Of a DNA stretch of 64,000 nt, positions 50,950 to 59,738 are shown in pieces. The translations under genes and the position numbers were made by a program. Below the pieces are notes generated by a model. It did no database searches and was not told where the DNA came from. It saw nothing but the letters and a program-made list of their open reading frames with translations. The stretch is from Poriferisodalis sp965208485 (GTDB lineage: Bacteria; Actinomycetota; Acidimicrobiia; Acidimicrobiales; Poriferisodalaceae). Positions within the stretch are counted from its first letter, which is position 1, and each line of letters starts with the position of its first letter. The stretch is from contig NZ_OZ242344.1 in assembly GCF_965208485.1 (NCBI RefSeq), positions 1 through 64,000 of the forward strand. The letters are read 5' to 3'.

Positions 50950-53820
50950 ATGGGCGACAGGATGGGTGAGAGGCTGATCGTCCGCGGTGCGCGTGAGCAC
51001 AACCTGCGCAGCGTGAACGTCGAATTGCCCCGTGATCGCATGATCGTGTTCACCGGGCTGTCTGGCAGCGGCAAGTCGTCGCTGGCGTTTGACACTATCT
51101 ATGCAGAAGGGCAGCGGCGCTACGTGGAGTCGCTGTCGGCCTACGCCCGGCAGTTCCTCGGCCAGATGGACAAGCCCGATGTGGATTTCCTGGAAGGCCT
51201 CTCGCCGGCGATCTCGATTGACCAGAAGAGTGCCAGCCGCAACCCTCGCTCGACCGTCGGCACGATCACCGAGGTCTACGACTACCTGCGGCTGCTCTAC
51301 GCCCGCATCGGCATCCAGCACGACCCGCAGACCGGAGAAGTGGTCGAGCGCCAGACGGCCCAGCAGATCGTGGACCGGATCACCGAGCTGCCTGCGGGAT
51401 CCCGATTCGAAGTGCTGGCACCGGTCGTGCGCGGCCGCAAGGGCGACTATCACACTCAACTCGGCGACTTCGCCCGCCAAGGTTATGCCCGGGTCCGGGT
51501 CGACGGCGAGGTGCTGGACCTCGGCAACGTCGACGAGATCGGCCGCCTGGATCGCTACGTCAACCACGACATCGAGGTGATCGTGGACCGGCTCGTGATG
51601 CGCGGCGATATCTCCCAGCGCTTGACCGAATCCGTGGAGGCTGCACTCGGGCTGGCCGACGGGCACGTGTGGATCAATCTTGTGCCGCAGGGCGGAAACG
51701 GGACTCAGGACGACTCGGCCGAGACGCTTACCTTCAGCCAGCATCTGTACTCGCCGACGACGGGCCGCTCGTTCGAGGATCTGGCGCCGCGGAACTTCTC
51801 GTTCAACTCGCCCTATGGCGCGTGCGACACCTGCGATGGTCTCGGCACGCGATACGAGGTCGATCCCGAGCTCGTGGTGCCGAACACCGAGCTGACCGTG
51901 GCCGCCGGGGCGCTCGCCCCTTGGGCCGGAGCGACCGGCAAGTGGTTCACACGGCTGCTCGAAGCGGTCGGCGAGGAGTACGGCATCGCGCTCGACGTTC
52001 CGTGGTCGCAGCTAGAGGAGGACCATCGCACGCTGCTGCTCGAGGGTGCACCGCCGGGCCAGCAGATCACGGTGCGCTACCGCAACCGCTACGGCCGATC
52101 GCGCAGCTACACGACTCGATACGAAGGCGTCATCCCGTTCCTGCGCCGCCGCCACGCGGATACCGAGAGCGACTGGTCGCGCAACCGCATCGAGGGGTAC
52201 ATGCGCGAGGTGCCCTGCGGCGGCTGCGGCGGGGCCCGGCTCAATGAGGTGTCGCTCGCTGTGCGGGTTGCGGGGCGGAACATCTTCGAGCTCTGCTCCG
52301 CGTCCATCGGCGAGGCTGCCAAGATCGTCGACGGTCTCGAGCTCACCGAGCGCCAGCGCATCATCGCAGCGCCGATCATCAAGGAGATCGACGCGCGCCT
52401 GAACTTCCTGCTCGATGTGGGCCTCGACTACCTCACGCTGAACCGTTCGGCGGCGACGCTGGCAGGCGGCGAGGCCCAGCGCATCCGCCTTGCCAGCCAG
52501 ATCGGAAGCGGGCTCGAAGGCGTGCTGTACGTGCTCGACGAACCCTCGATCGGGCTGCACCAGCGTGACAACCGACGGCTCATCGACACGCTGCTGCACC
52601 TGCGTGATCTCGGCAACACCGTGCTGGTGGTGGAGCACGATCTCGAGACCATCTCGGTGGCTGACTGGGTGGTCGACATCGGCCCCGGTGCCGGCGAGCA
52701 CGGGGGAGAGATCGTCTACAGCGGCCCGACCGACGGTCTGGCATCTGCGCCCGGATCGGTGACCGGGGAGTACCTCGCCGGCATCCGGGAGATCCCGGTG
52801 CCGCCGTCGCGTCGTCCGTTGGGGATGGACCGCCTCGTCGTGCGCGGCGCACGCGAGCACAACCTGCGCACGATCGATGTGGAATTCCCGCTGGGATGCT
52901 TCATCTGCGTGACCGGCGTGTCCGGGTCGGGCAAGAGCACGCTGGTCAACGAGATTCTCTACAAGGCGCTGATGCAGCGGATCTACTCGTCCAAGGGGGT
53001 TCCCGGGCTGCACACCTCCATCGAGGGGGCTGAGGCGCTCGACAAGGTGATCGACATCGACCAGTCGCCGATCGGCCGGACGCCTCGCTCGAATCCGGCC
53101 ACCTACACCGGCGTCTTCGACCACATCCGCAAGCTCTTCGCCGCGACCAACGAGGCCAAGGTGCGCGGCTACCTGCCGGGAAGGTTCAGCTTCAACGTCA
53201 AGGGCGGTCGCTGCGAAGCTTGCGCCGGTGACGGGACCATCAAGATCGAGATGCACTTCCTGCCCGATGTGTATGTGCCATGCGAGGTATGCAAGGGTGC
53301 TCGCTACAACCGCGAGACCCTGGAGATCCGGTTCAAAGGCATGACGATCGCCGATGTGCTCGGGATGCCCTGCGAAGACGCCTTGGAGTTCTTCAGTGCA
53401 CAGCCGTCCATCAAGCGCCACATGCAGACCCTCGTCGACGTCGGGCTGGGCTACATCCGGCTGGGACAGCCCGCCACGACCTTGTCGGGCGGCGAGGCGC
53501 AGCGGGTCAAGCTGGCCAGCGAGCTGTCGAAGCGGTCGACCGGCCACACCATCTACATCTTGGACGAACCGACCACCGGATTGCACTTCGAGGACATCCG
53601 GCGGCTGCTGGGCGTGCTCGACCGGTTGGTGTCGGGCGGCAACACTGCGGTGGTGATCGAGCACAACCTCGACGTCATCAAGACTGCCGACTGGATTATC
53701 GACATGGGTCCCGAGGGCGGCATCGGAGGCGGCACGGTCGTGGCCGCAGGCACCCCCGAGCAGGTCGCAGTGGTCCCGGAGTCGCACACCGGTCGGTACC
53801 TCGCTCCGTTGGTCGGCTGA
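50950..53820 (+). CDS. uvrA: Excinuclease ABC subunit A
   Basis: A 956-residue dimeric DNA-damage sensor ATPase. Two ABC cassettes are seen: Walker A FTGLSGSGKSSLAFDTIYAE and VTGVSGSGKSTLVNEI; signatures LAGGEAQRIRLASQI and LSGGEAQRVKLASEL. Zinc modules are CDTC/CGGCGG in the first half and CEAC..CEVC in the second. The ATG at 50950 or the one at 50962 could be used; the open frame extends to 50860 without conservation. It is separated from uvrB by mscR and from uvrC by a signalling operon. About 237 bases upstream show no gene. Confidence 0.97.
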   Translation: MGDRMGERLIVRGAREHNLRSVNVELPRDRMIVFTGLSGSGKSSLAFDTIYAEGQRRYVESLSAYARQFLGQMDKPDVDFLEGLSPAISIDQKSASRNPRSTVGTITEVYDYLRLLYARIGIQHDPQTGEVVERQTAQQIVDRITELPAGSRFEVLAPVVRGRKGDYHTQLGDFARQGYARVRVDGEVLDLGNVDEIGRLDRYVNHDIEVIVDRLVMRGDISQRLTESVEAALGLADGHVWINLVPQGGNGTQDDSAETLTFSQHLYSPTTGRSFEDLAPRNFSFNSPYGACDTCDGLGTRYEVDPELVVPNTELTVAAGALAPWAGATGKWFTRLLEAVGEEYGIALDVPWSQLEEDHRTLLLEGAPPGQQITVRYRNRYGRSRSYTTRYEGVIPFLRRRHADTESDWSRNRIEGYMREVPCGGCGGARLNEVSLAVRVAGRNIFELCSASIGEAAKIVDGLELTERQRIIAAPIIKEIDARLNFLLDVGLDYLTLNRSAATLAGGEAQRIRLASQIGSGLEGVLYVLDEPSIGLHQRDNRRLIDTLLHLRDLGNTVLVVEHDLETISVADWVVDIGPGAGEHGGEIVYSGPTDGLASAPGSVTGEYLAGIREIPVPPSRRPLGMDRLVVRGAREHNLRTIDVEFPLGCFICVTGVSGSGKSTLVNEILYKALMQRIYSSKGVPGLHTSIEGAEALDKVIDIDQSPIGRTPRSNPATYTGVFDHIRKLFAATNEAKVRGYLPGRFSFNVKGGRCEACAGDGTIKIEMHFLPDVYVPCEVCKGARYNRETLEIRFKGMTIADVLGMPCEDALEFFSAQPSIKRHMQTLVDVGLGYIRLGQPATTLSGGEAQRVKLASELSKRSTGHTIYILDEPTTGLHFEDIRRLLGVLDRLVSGGNTAVVIEHNLDVIKTADWIIDMGPEGGIGGGTVVAAGTPEQVAVVPESHTGRYLAPLVG

Positions 53821-53935
53821 GCGACCTCAGAACGGGCTGCCCCGGTCGTGTGAGCTCGCGCTCCCGCCACCGGCTGTCCGATGAGTTCCCCCCTGTCTCC
53901 TGAGCGGGACGATTCCCTTCCTGACTGCTTCCCGA

Positions 53936-56170
53936 CTACGTCGCTGCCGCCGGCTCATCGGTCTCGGTTCGCACCACTGGGGTGAGCGGCAACTCCACGG
54001 TGAATTCCGTGAACTTGCCCGGTTCGCTCTCGACCGTGATCTGGCCTCCATGGCCTCGCACGATGTCGTTGGACATCGCCAAGCCCAGCCCCGTGCCCTC
54101 GTTCGTGGGCTTGGTCGTGAAGAACGGTTCGAAGATCCGCTGGACGACATCAGGCGGGATGCCGGTGCCGTTGTCGCGCACCTTGATCACGGCCGATTCG
54201 GCAGCTCGCTGAGTGCTCAGCCAGATCGTCGGGAAGTACGGCGCGTCGCTGCCGCTGCCGCTGCCCAGGGTGGCCATCTTGCCCGGCTCGCCGCCGAGAT
54301 CCCGCCAGCGCTTGTTCGCGGCATAACCGGCGTTGGTGACCAAGTTCAGGAATACCCGGCCCATGTCCTGGGGGATGACCTCCAGTTCGCCCACGTCGGG
54401 GTCAAGGTCCCGCTCGATGGTCACGTTGAAGTCCGCGTCCTGCGCACGTGCGCTGTGGTAGGAGAGCATGGCGTGCTCGTCGAGCAGCGCGTTGATCTCC
54501 ACGGGGCGTGACTCGCCGCCGCCCCGGCCCATCATGAGCATGCTCTCCACGATGCGGTTGGCCCGGTCGCCGTGCCCGCGGATGCGGGTCAGGTTCTCCT
54601 TGAGGTCGCCGGTGATCTCGCTGATGTAGTCGGCCTGATCGTCAGGCGGCTCCGGATCCGCGATCGCCTCGAGCAGTTCTTCGAGCAGTTCGTCAGACGA
54701 TTCGGCGAAGTTCTTCACGAAGTTCAGTGGATTGCGGATCTCGTGGGCGACACCGGCCGTCACCTCACCGAGGGCTGCCAGCTTCTCGTTCGCCACGATC
54801 TGATCCTGCGCACGGTCCAGATCGGCGAGCGTCTGGGACAGCTGCTCGTTGCGCTCGCTGAGCTGATTGGCGAGTTCTTCGACCAGATTGAGCCGCTGCA
54901 CCTCGAGCGCAGCTTGGCGGAACTGCTCGAGCGCTTCCGCCATCTCGGCCACCTCATCCCGGCCTCCAGTTTCGACGGGGGTCTGGAGGTCGCCGCCGGC
55001 GAGCGCCCGCATGCGGTCTGACAGCCCGGCGACGCGACTCAGAATCCGCTTTCCGACAAACAGCCAGCTGAACAGCAGCGCGCCCACGATGCCGATGGCG
55101 CTGATCACCACGAGGAGCAGTCGGCCGGTGCTCACGGCCTGCGCCGAGGCCGCGGTGGCTGTGTCTACATCGGCTTGCACCGCACCGACGAGCGATTCGA
55201 TCTCGCCCACCAAGGCGACGCTCAGTTCCTGATTCTGAGCAAGCAGATCTCTCTGATTCTCCTCGATCTGGAGGCTGCGGAACATCACGTCGAAGACGTT
55301 GCCATCGCCGAGGCCGAGCGACATAAGCCGGTTCACCGACGGGCGGAGCTCGTTGCCAGCAGCCTCATCCAGACTGGAGAGGTTGATCTCGACGCGATCC
55401 CGAGCCGATTCGAAGTCCTCCCGGAGCGGCTCGATCAGCGCTGATCCTGAGGCGCTGAACGCGCTCGCCAGCAAGGCATCGGCCTGCGATACGTCTCCGC
55501 TCAGCGCCGCCCAGCGCCGATACAGCAGCACTTCGGAGTCGGACCTGTGGATGGACTCAGGCGCCGGAGGCGTCCACAAATGACGTCGTCCTCGAACCAA
55601 GAAGAAGAGCTGGTCGTCGAGTGCTGGCACGATCTGGTGTTCGAGGTCCTGCACGGACGCATCCGCCTTGGCCCTGAGCTCATCCGCTTCCTGGATGAGC
55701 GCGAAGTACTCGGGCATCTCGGCCTCGATGGCGGCGATGTTCGAGCTGATCTGCGCGGCATGCCCGCGCAGATCGCCGAGCCACATGGAACCTGTGCCGC
55801 GGTCCCACAGCAGCTCGACCTGCGTCTCGAACTCGCTGCGGGCTGCCGCGATCTCCGCGACAACCTTCGTGTAGTCCTCAGGCTGCGCAGCCGTCAAGCG
55901 AGGTCCGCCGGCTACCAGCCTGTTGCTCGCCTCAGCAACGCCTAGGGCGGCGTCAAGTTCGGGGATGGCCCCCTGGGTGACTTCCTGCTCGGCTTCGTCT
56001 ACCCGCGTGAACGAGATCCATGCGACCACGCTCGCTGCCAGGACCAGCAGCAGCGGGACGGCGATGCCCGCATACATCTGCGTCGAGATTCGCAGATGCA
56101 GTGTCGGCTTGCGGTGCTCGCTCGCACTGTGTCGGTGCGAAGACTCCTCGGTGGCGACTGCGTCGGTCAT
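53936..56170 (-). CDS. Transmembrane sensor histidine kinase
   Basis: A 744-residue kinase. TM1 is at about 32-54; a ~295-residue extracytoplasmic helical region (55-349) follows; TM2 is at 350-373; then HAMP, a coiled coil (NQLSERNEQLSQTLADLDRA) and the phosphoacceptor His476 in GVAHEIRNPLNFV. The ATPase domain has NLVTNAGYAANK, VRDNGTGIPPD and GTGLGLAMSNDIV. The long helical sensor recalls TorS-type kinases that are read by a periplasmic binding protein. The gene just upstream encodes such a protein and overlaps by ATGA. It is last in the five-gene operon; the likely receiver is the REC-PP2C protein encoded upstream. Confidence 0.88.
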   Translation of the reverse strand: MTDAVATEESSHRHSASEHRKPTLHLRISTQMYAGIAVPLLLVLAASVVAWISFTRVDEAEQEVTQGAIPELDAALGVAEASNRLVAGGPRLTAAQPEDYTKVVAEIAAARSEFETQVELLWDRGTGSMWLGDLRGHAAQISSNIAAIEAEMPEYFALIQEADELRAKADASVQDLEHQIVPALDDQLFFLVRGRRHLWTPPAPESIHRSDSEVLLYRRWAALSGDVSQADALLASAFSASGSALIEPLREDFESARDRVEINLSSLDEAAGNELRPSVNRLMSLGLGDGNVFDVMFRSLQIEENQRDLLAQNQELSVALVGEIESLVGAVQADVDTATAASAQAVSTGRLLLVVISAIGIVGALLFSWLFVGKRILSRVAGLSDRMRALAGGDLQTPVETGGRDEVAEMAEALEQFRQAALEVQRLNLVEELANQLSERNEQLSQTLADLDRAQDQIVANEKLAALGEVTAGVAHEIRNPLNFVKNFAESSDELLEELLEAIADPEPPDDQADYISEITGDLKENLTRIRGHGDRANRIVESMLMMGRGGGESRPVEINALLDEHAMLSYHSARAQDADFNVTIERDLDPDVGELEVIPQDMGRVFLNLVTNAGYAANKRWRDLGGEPGKMATLGSGSGSDAPYFPTIWLSTQRAAESAVIKVRDNGTGIPPDVVQRIFEPFFTTKPTNEGTGLGLAMSNDIVRGHGGQITVESEPGKFTEFTVELPLTPVVRTETDEPAAAT

Positions 56171-57513
56171 GGGTCGGCACTTGTCAGCACGCCGACGGAG
56201 CGGTAGGCGCCGTCGGGACCGATCTGGGTGACGAACACGGCGTCAGAGCCCTGATTGTCTTCGGCCACGCTCTCTCCGTCACCGAAGCCCAGCACGAAGC
56301 CGTCGATGTCGAGTTCGTCGGTGCCCAAGATGGCATCCAAGAAGCACTGGCGCGTCACCGAGCCGCCGCATCGCTCCAAACCGGCGACGGCAAGCCTGCC
56401 TGCGATGTAGCCCTCCAATGACACGAAGCCAGGAACCGGATCGGGATCCACCTGTTCAAAGTCAGCGTGCAGGGTCCCCAAGTGGCTCAGTGCAGCTTGG
56501 TAGGCCGCGACAACGGGCGTGGAGTCGTCGAACGGGAACGGCACGACTTGGGTGACCAGCACTCCTTCCCCGACGGCGCCTAGCTGGTCGGCGAGCGCGT
56601 TCGCGCCGACGAACGACAGCGTGATGAAGACGGGATCGAAGCCGGTGTTGCGCGCCCACGAGATCAAGGTGCCGACGGGCTCGTATGTGCCGACCAAGAT
56701 GACCGCCTCGGGATCACCCGCCCTCAAGTCCAGAAGAGCCGTCTTGATGGCTGTCGTGTTGCGGGGGTAGAAGCCGATCGCCACTGGCGCAATGTCTCGT
56801 CGTTCCAAGGCTGACAGCGCACCGAAGTATCCGGCCCGTCCGAACGAATCGTCCTGGAACAGCACGGCGATGCGCTCGATGCCCAAGTCGGTGGTGAGCC
56901 GTTCCACCATCTCCTCGGTCTCCTGGGCGTAGGAGGCCCGCAGGTTGACGATGTTGGTCCATGTGTCATCCCGCAGGAATCCGGCCCCGGTGAACGGTGC
57001 TATGTACGGAACTCTGGCAGCGGCTGCCACCGGGGCAGCAGAACGCGATGTCGGCGTTCCGACGGCGCCGATCAGCGCGAATACCTCTTGACTCTCAATG
57101 AGCGCGGCAGTGTTGGCGATGGCGTTCTCGGGTTCATACGAATCGTCGAGCGACCTCAGCACGAGGCGCCGCCCGTTGACGCCGCCGGCTCGATTTGCCT
57201 CTTCGAATGCAGCCAGGATCCCCAAGCGCATGCCGACGCCGAGTTCCGCCGCGGGACCGCTCAGTGCCGCCGATTGCCCGAATACCACCCGATCTGCGTA
57301 GACACCGGTCTCGTCGCTGTGTGCGACAGGAACCGTCGGCGCGACCGGGGCGGCGAAATCGTCGCTGCCGCCGCTGCCGTCTCCTTCCGTGCTGGTGTCA
57401 GATCCGGTGCATGCTGCGAGCAGTAGAGCAATCGCGACCCCGAGCACCGCTGTCGTTTGGCCGGCGCCCTGTCTGGCTGACAGACGCAGACGCAGTCGAG
57501 ATTCGTCAGGCAC
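56167..57513 (-). CDS. ABC-type (branched-chain/amide) solute-binding lipoprotein
   Basis: A 448-residue periplasmic-binding-fold protein. It starts from GTG at 57513, overlapping the preceding gene's stop region. The signal ends in the lipobox AIALLLAAC (Cys35), so it is membrane-anchored outside. A Ser/Gly spacer follows. The LivJ/urea-type fold is shown by VVFGQSAALSGPAAELG, RLVLRSLDDSYEPENA, ALIGAVGTPTSRSAAPV, VLFQDDSFGRAGY and AVILVGTYEPVG. There are no ABC permease or ATPase genes nearby. Its position next to the sensor kinase suggests it senses a ligand for the kinase rather than importing it. Confidence 0.88.
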   Translation of the reverse strand: MPDESRLRLRLSARQGAGQTTAVLGVAIALLLAACTGSDTSTEGDGSGGSDDFAAPVAPTVPVAHSDETGVYADRVVFGQSAALSGPAAELGVGMRLGILAAFEEANRAGGVNGRRLVLRSLDDSYEPENAIANTAALIESQEVFALIGAVGTPTSRSAAPVAAAARVPYIAPFTGAGFLRDDTWTNIVNLRASYAQETEEMVERLTTDLGIERIAVLFQDDSFGRAGYFGALSALERRDIAPVAIGFYPRNTTAIKTALLDLRAGDPEAVILVGTYEPVGTLISWARNTGFDPVFITLSFVGANALADQLGAVGEGVLVTQVVPFPFDDSTPVVAAYQAALSHLGTLHADFEQVDPDPVPGFVSLEGYIAGRLAVAGLERCGGSVTRQCFLDAILGTDELDIDGFVLGFGDGESVAEDNQGSDAVFVTQIGPDGAYRSVGVLTSADP

Positions 57514-57967
57514 CAGCCCGGGCGACCAGCGTAAGGCGGTTCTTGCCGTCGGCGTGCTTGTACTCCAAGTCTTCGGCCATGGTGCGCACCAAGTGCAGAC
57601 CGAGGCCGCCGATCGACCGCTCCTGAAGCGGCAGCTCGGTGTCGGGCGACGGTTTGTCGGCCAAGGGATCGAAGGCAGCACCGTCGTCCACCACGGTGAT
57701 CGTGACCGAGTCGACGCCGCTGTCCAAGGTGACTTCGATGTCGCTGAGACCGCTCGTGCGTCCATGCGTGAGCGTGTTGAGAATCAGCTCCTCCAGGATG
57801 AGGTTCGACCGCAGCACAAGATCGGGTGCCCAGTCGTCGAGCTCTGCCATCTCCTCGACGAACGCGACTATGCGCGGCAGTGCCTCGGCGGCCGCCGCGC
57901 CCGGCACAGGAGTGATGTTCAACGAACGTCGCATGTACGGCGCTCCGTGGTACGGGCTCGACGACAC
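57506..57967 (-). CDS. RsbW-like HATPase anti-sigma regulatory protein
   Basis: A 153-residue GHKL-type ATPase without a phosphoacceptor domain. The N-box is LILEELILNTLTHG, G1 is VVDDGAAFDPL and G2 is IGGLGLHLVRTM. Proteins like this bind a sigma factor or phosphorylate a STAS antagonist. It lies between the REC-PP2C phosphatase and the binding-protein gene, completing a kinase/phosphatase/antagonist set. An in-frame ATG at 57934 is an alternative start. Confidence 0.87.
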   Translation of the reverse strand: MSSSPYHGAPYMRRSLNITPVPGAAAAEALPRIVAFVEEMAELDDWAPDLVLRSNLILEELILNTLTHGRTSGLSDIEVTLDSGVDSVTITVVDDGAAFDPLADKPSPDTELPLQERSIGGLGLHLVRTMAEDLEYKHADGKNRLTLVARAGA

Positions 57968-58022
57968 CGCGCGGCGTCGGGGAGCTGGTCAGTCGGAACC
58001 TCGGCGAGACGGAACTCCTGCC

Positions 58023-59198
58023 TCATGGCGCAGCGCTCCGGTGCAGGGCCAGGCAGGTGATGTCATCGGAGGCCGGTGCTTCGCCGGCGAACTCCGCGAC
58101 GGCGTCGAAGATCGCAGTCATCGCATCCTCGGCGTTCTGAGGCGGCTTGCCCCTGAAGAGCTCGAGAAGCCGCTGAGTGCCGAATTCCTCTTTATCGACG
58201 TTCATTGCCTCGCTGACGCCGTCGGTGTACATGATGAGCGTCTCGCCGGGAGAGAGCGACACCGTGTTCTCCTTCAGGGCTGCCGAGAAGATCTGCTCAG
58301 GGGCGATCCCGAGGGCGATGCCGCCGGTCGTCGGCATCTGGGCAGCAGTGCCGTCGGTGTGGATGACGACCGGCGGGTCATGACCCGCACCGGAGTAGGT
58401 CACCTCGCCGCTGTGGGGGTCGTAGACCGCCATGATGACGGTCACGAACATGAGGGTCGGGTTGTCGGCTTGCAGAACTCGGTTCGCCTCGATGAGAGCT
58501 TCACGGGGAGAACCGGTGCCGATCGCCGCGCCCTTCAGCGCCGTCCGGCTCGACATCATGAACAGCGCCGCCGGGATGCCCTTGTCGGAGACGTCCGCCA
58601 CTGTCGCGAACATCCGGTCATCGGGTACCGAGACGAAGTCGTAGAAGTCGCCTCCGACATTGCGTGCCGGCACCATGTGCGCGTTGATCTCGTACTTCGC
58701 CGTCGCCGGGAAATCATCGGGCAGGATTGACTGCTGGACGTTCGATGCGATGTCGAGCTCGTTCTGAAGCGTGACGAGTTTGTCCCGCGAGGCTGTCGCC
58801 TCCCGCCATTGCCGCAGATGCTCGACGGTGCGCTCGATGGTGATCTGCAGATCGTCGAAGTCGACCGGCTTCGTTACGAAGTCGAACGCGCCTCGGTTCA
58901 TCGCCGTTCGGATGTTGCCCATGTCGCCGTACGCGGAGATGATCACCGCCCGCAGGTCAGAGTCGAGCGAGCTGAGCTGCGACAGCAGCGTGAGTCCGTC
59001 CATCTGGGGCATGTTGATGTCCGACAGGACCAAGTCGATCGAATCATCGGCTCGGAGCTTTTCGAGTGCCTCCAAGCCGTTGCCGGCGAATTCGAACTGG
59101 TACTTGCCGCCGCGGATCTGGCGTCTCATCCGCTGCAGGACGAGCGGCTCGAGGTCGGGCTCGTCGTCGACGACGAGTATGCGCCAAGGTTGGGACAT
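58023..59198 (-). CDS. Response regulator with PP2C (RsbU/SpoIIE-like) phosphatase domain
   Basis: A 391-residue two-domain protein. The receiver (1-~125) has ILVVDDEPD, phospho-Asp60 (LVLSDINMPQMDG) and Lys110 (FVTKPVDF). A coiled linker leads to a PP2C-type phosphatase (~155-388) with NVGGDFYDFV, FATVADVSDKGIPAALFM, YSGAGHDPPVV, LIMYTDGVSEAMN and SDDITCLAL; the metal-binding Asp residues are present. When phosphorylated it would dephosphorylate the STAS protein encoded 8 bases upstream, releasing a sigma factor. Confidence 0.92.
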   Translation of the reverse strand: MSQPWRILVVDDEPDLEPLVLQRMRRQIRGGKYQFEFAGNGLEALEKLRADDSIDLVLSDINMPQMDGLTLLSQLSSLDSDLRAVIISAYGDMGNIRTAMNRGAFDFVTKPVDFDDLQITIERTVEHLRQWREATASRDKLVTLQNELDIASNVQQSILPDDFPATAKYEINAHMVPARNVGGDFYDFVSVPDDRMFATVADVSDKGIPAALFMMSSRTALKGAAIGTGSPREALIEANRVLQADNPTLMFVTVIMAVYDPHSGEVTYSGAGHDPPVVIHTDGTAAQMPTTGGIALGIAPEQIFSAALKENTVSLSPGETLIMYTDGVSEAMNVDKEEFGTQRLLELFRGKPPQNAEDAMTAIFDAVAEFAGEAPASDDITCLALHRSAAP

Positions 59199-59206
59199 CG
59201 GCGTGG

Positions 59207-59542
59207 CTAGGCCAGTTGTGCCTTTGCCTCGTCGAGCGTCCCGTACACCGTGATGATCTGGTTGAAGCCGCTGATGCGGAACACTTCGTCGACCGAGGCA
59301 GCGAGGGAGCAGACGGCGAATGGTGTCGAGTTGCCGCCGAGACGTTGGGCGACCAGCAGCAAGACGCGCAGGCCAGCACTGCTGATGTAGTCGATTCCGC
59401 CCATGTCGAGAATGACACGGCTGTCATCATCAGAGATTGCTGCGCCGAGCGCTTCGTGGAAGTCGGCGGAATTCGATCCATCAACCCGGCCCGCGGGACT
59501 GATGACGTTGGTGTCTGAGTCCCGCTCCTGTGCGAGTTCCAT
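59207..59542 (-). CDS. STAS-domain anti-anti-sigma factor
   Basis: A 111-residue SpoIIAA/RsbV-like antagonist. The regulatory serine pair lies in GGIDYISSAGLRVLL (Ser54/55). VISPAGRVDGSNSADF and FRISGFNQIITVYGTLDEA are typical of the family. It is first of the signalling operon and the expected substrate of both the HATPase (phosphorylation) and the PP2C protein (dephosphorylation). The sigma factor it controls is not in the window. Confidence 0.92.
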   Translation of the reverse strand: MELAQERDSDTNVISPAGRVDGSNSADFHEALGAAISDDDSRVILDMGGIDYISSAGLRVLLLVAQRLGGNSTPFAVCSLAASVDEVFRISGFNQIITVYGTLDEAKAQLA

Positions 59543-59738
59543 ATTGTGCAGCCTCCTGCGCAGCTACGAGATGCGGAATGACCACATCATGCCAATCCTG
59601 AGGCATGCCAGAGCAGGCAGCCCCAGATCGAACCTTTCGTCGGCGCAACCTACTACACGTCTCCGCAGTATCCACCGTTGGATGTGATTCGGACGGGTGA
59701 CGCGACCTTGCACCAGCCCGGCCGTCTAGCCTGCCGGT

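Noticed and set aside
52012..53787. Long minus-strand open frame opposite uvrA
   Set aside because: Antisense shadow of the second half of UvrA; no recognisable motifs.
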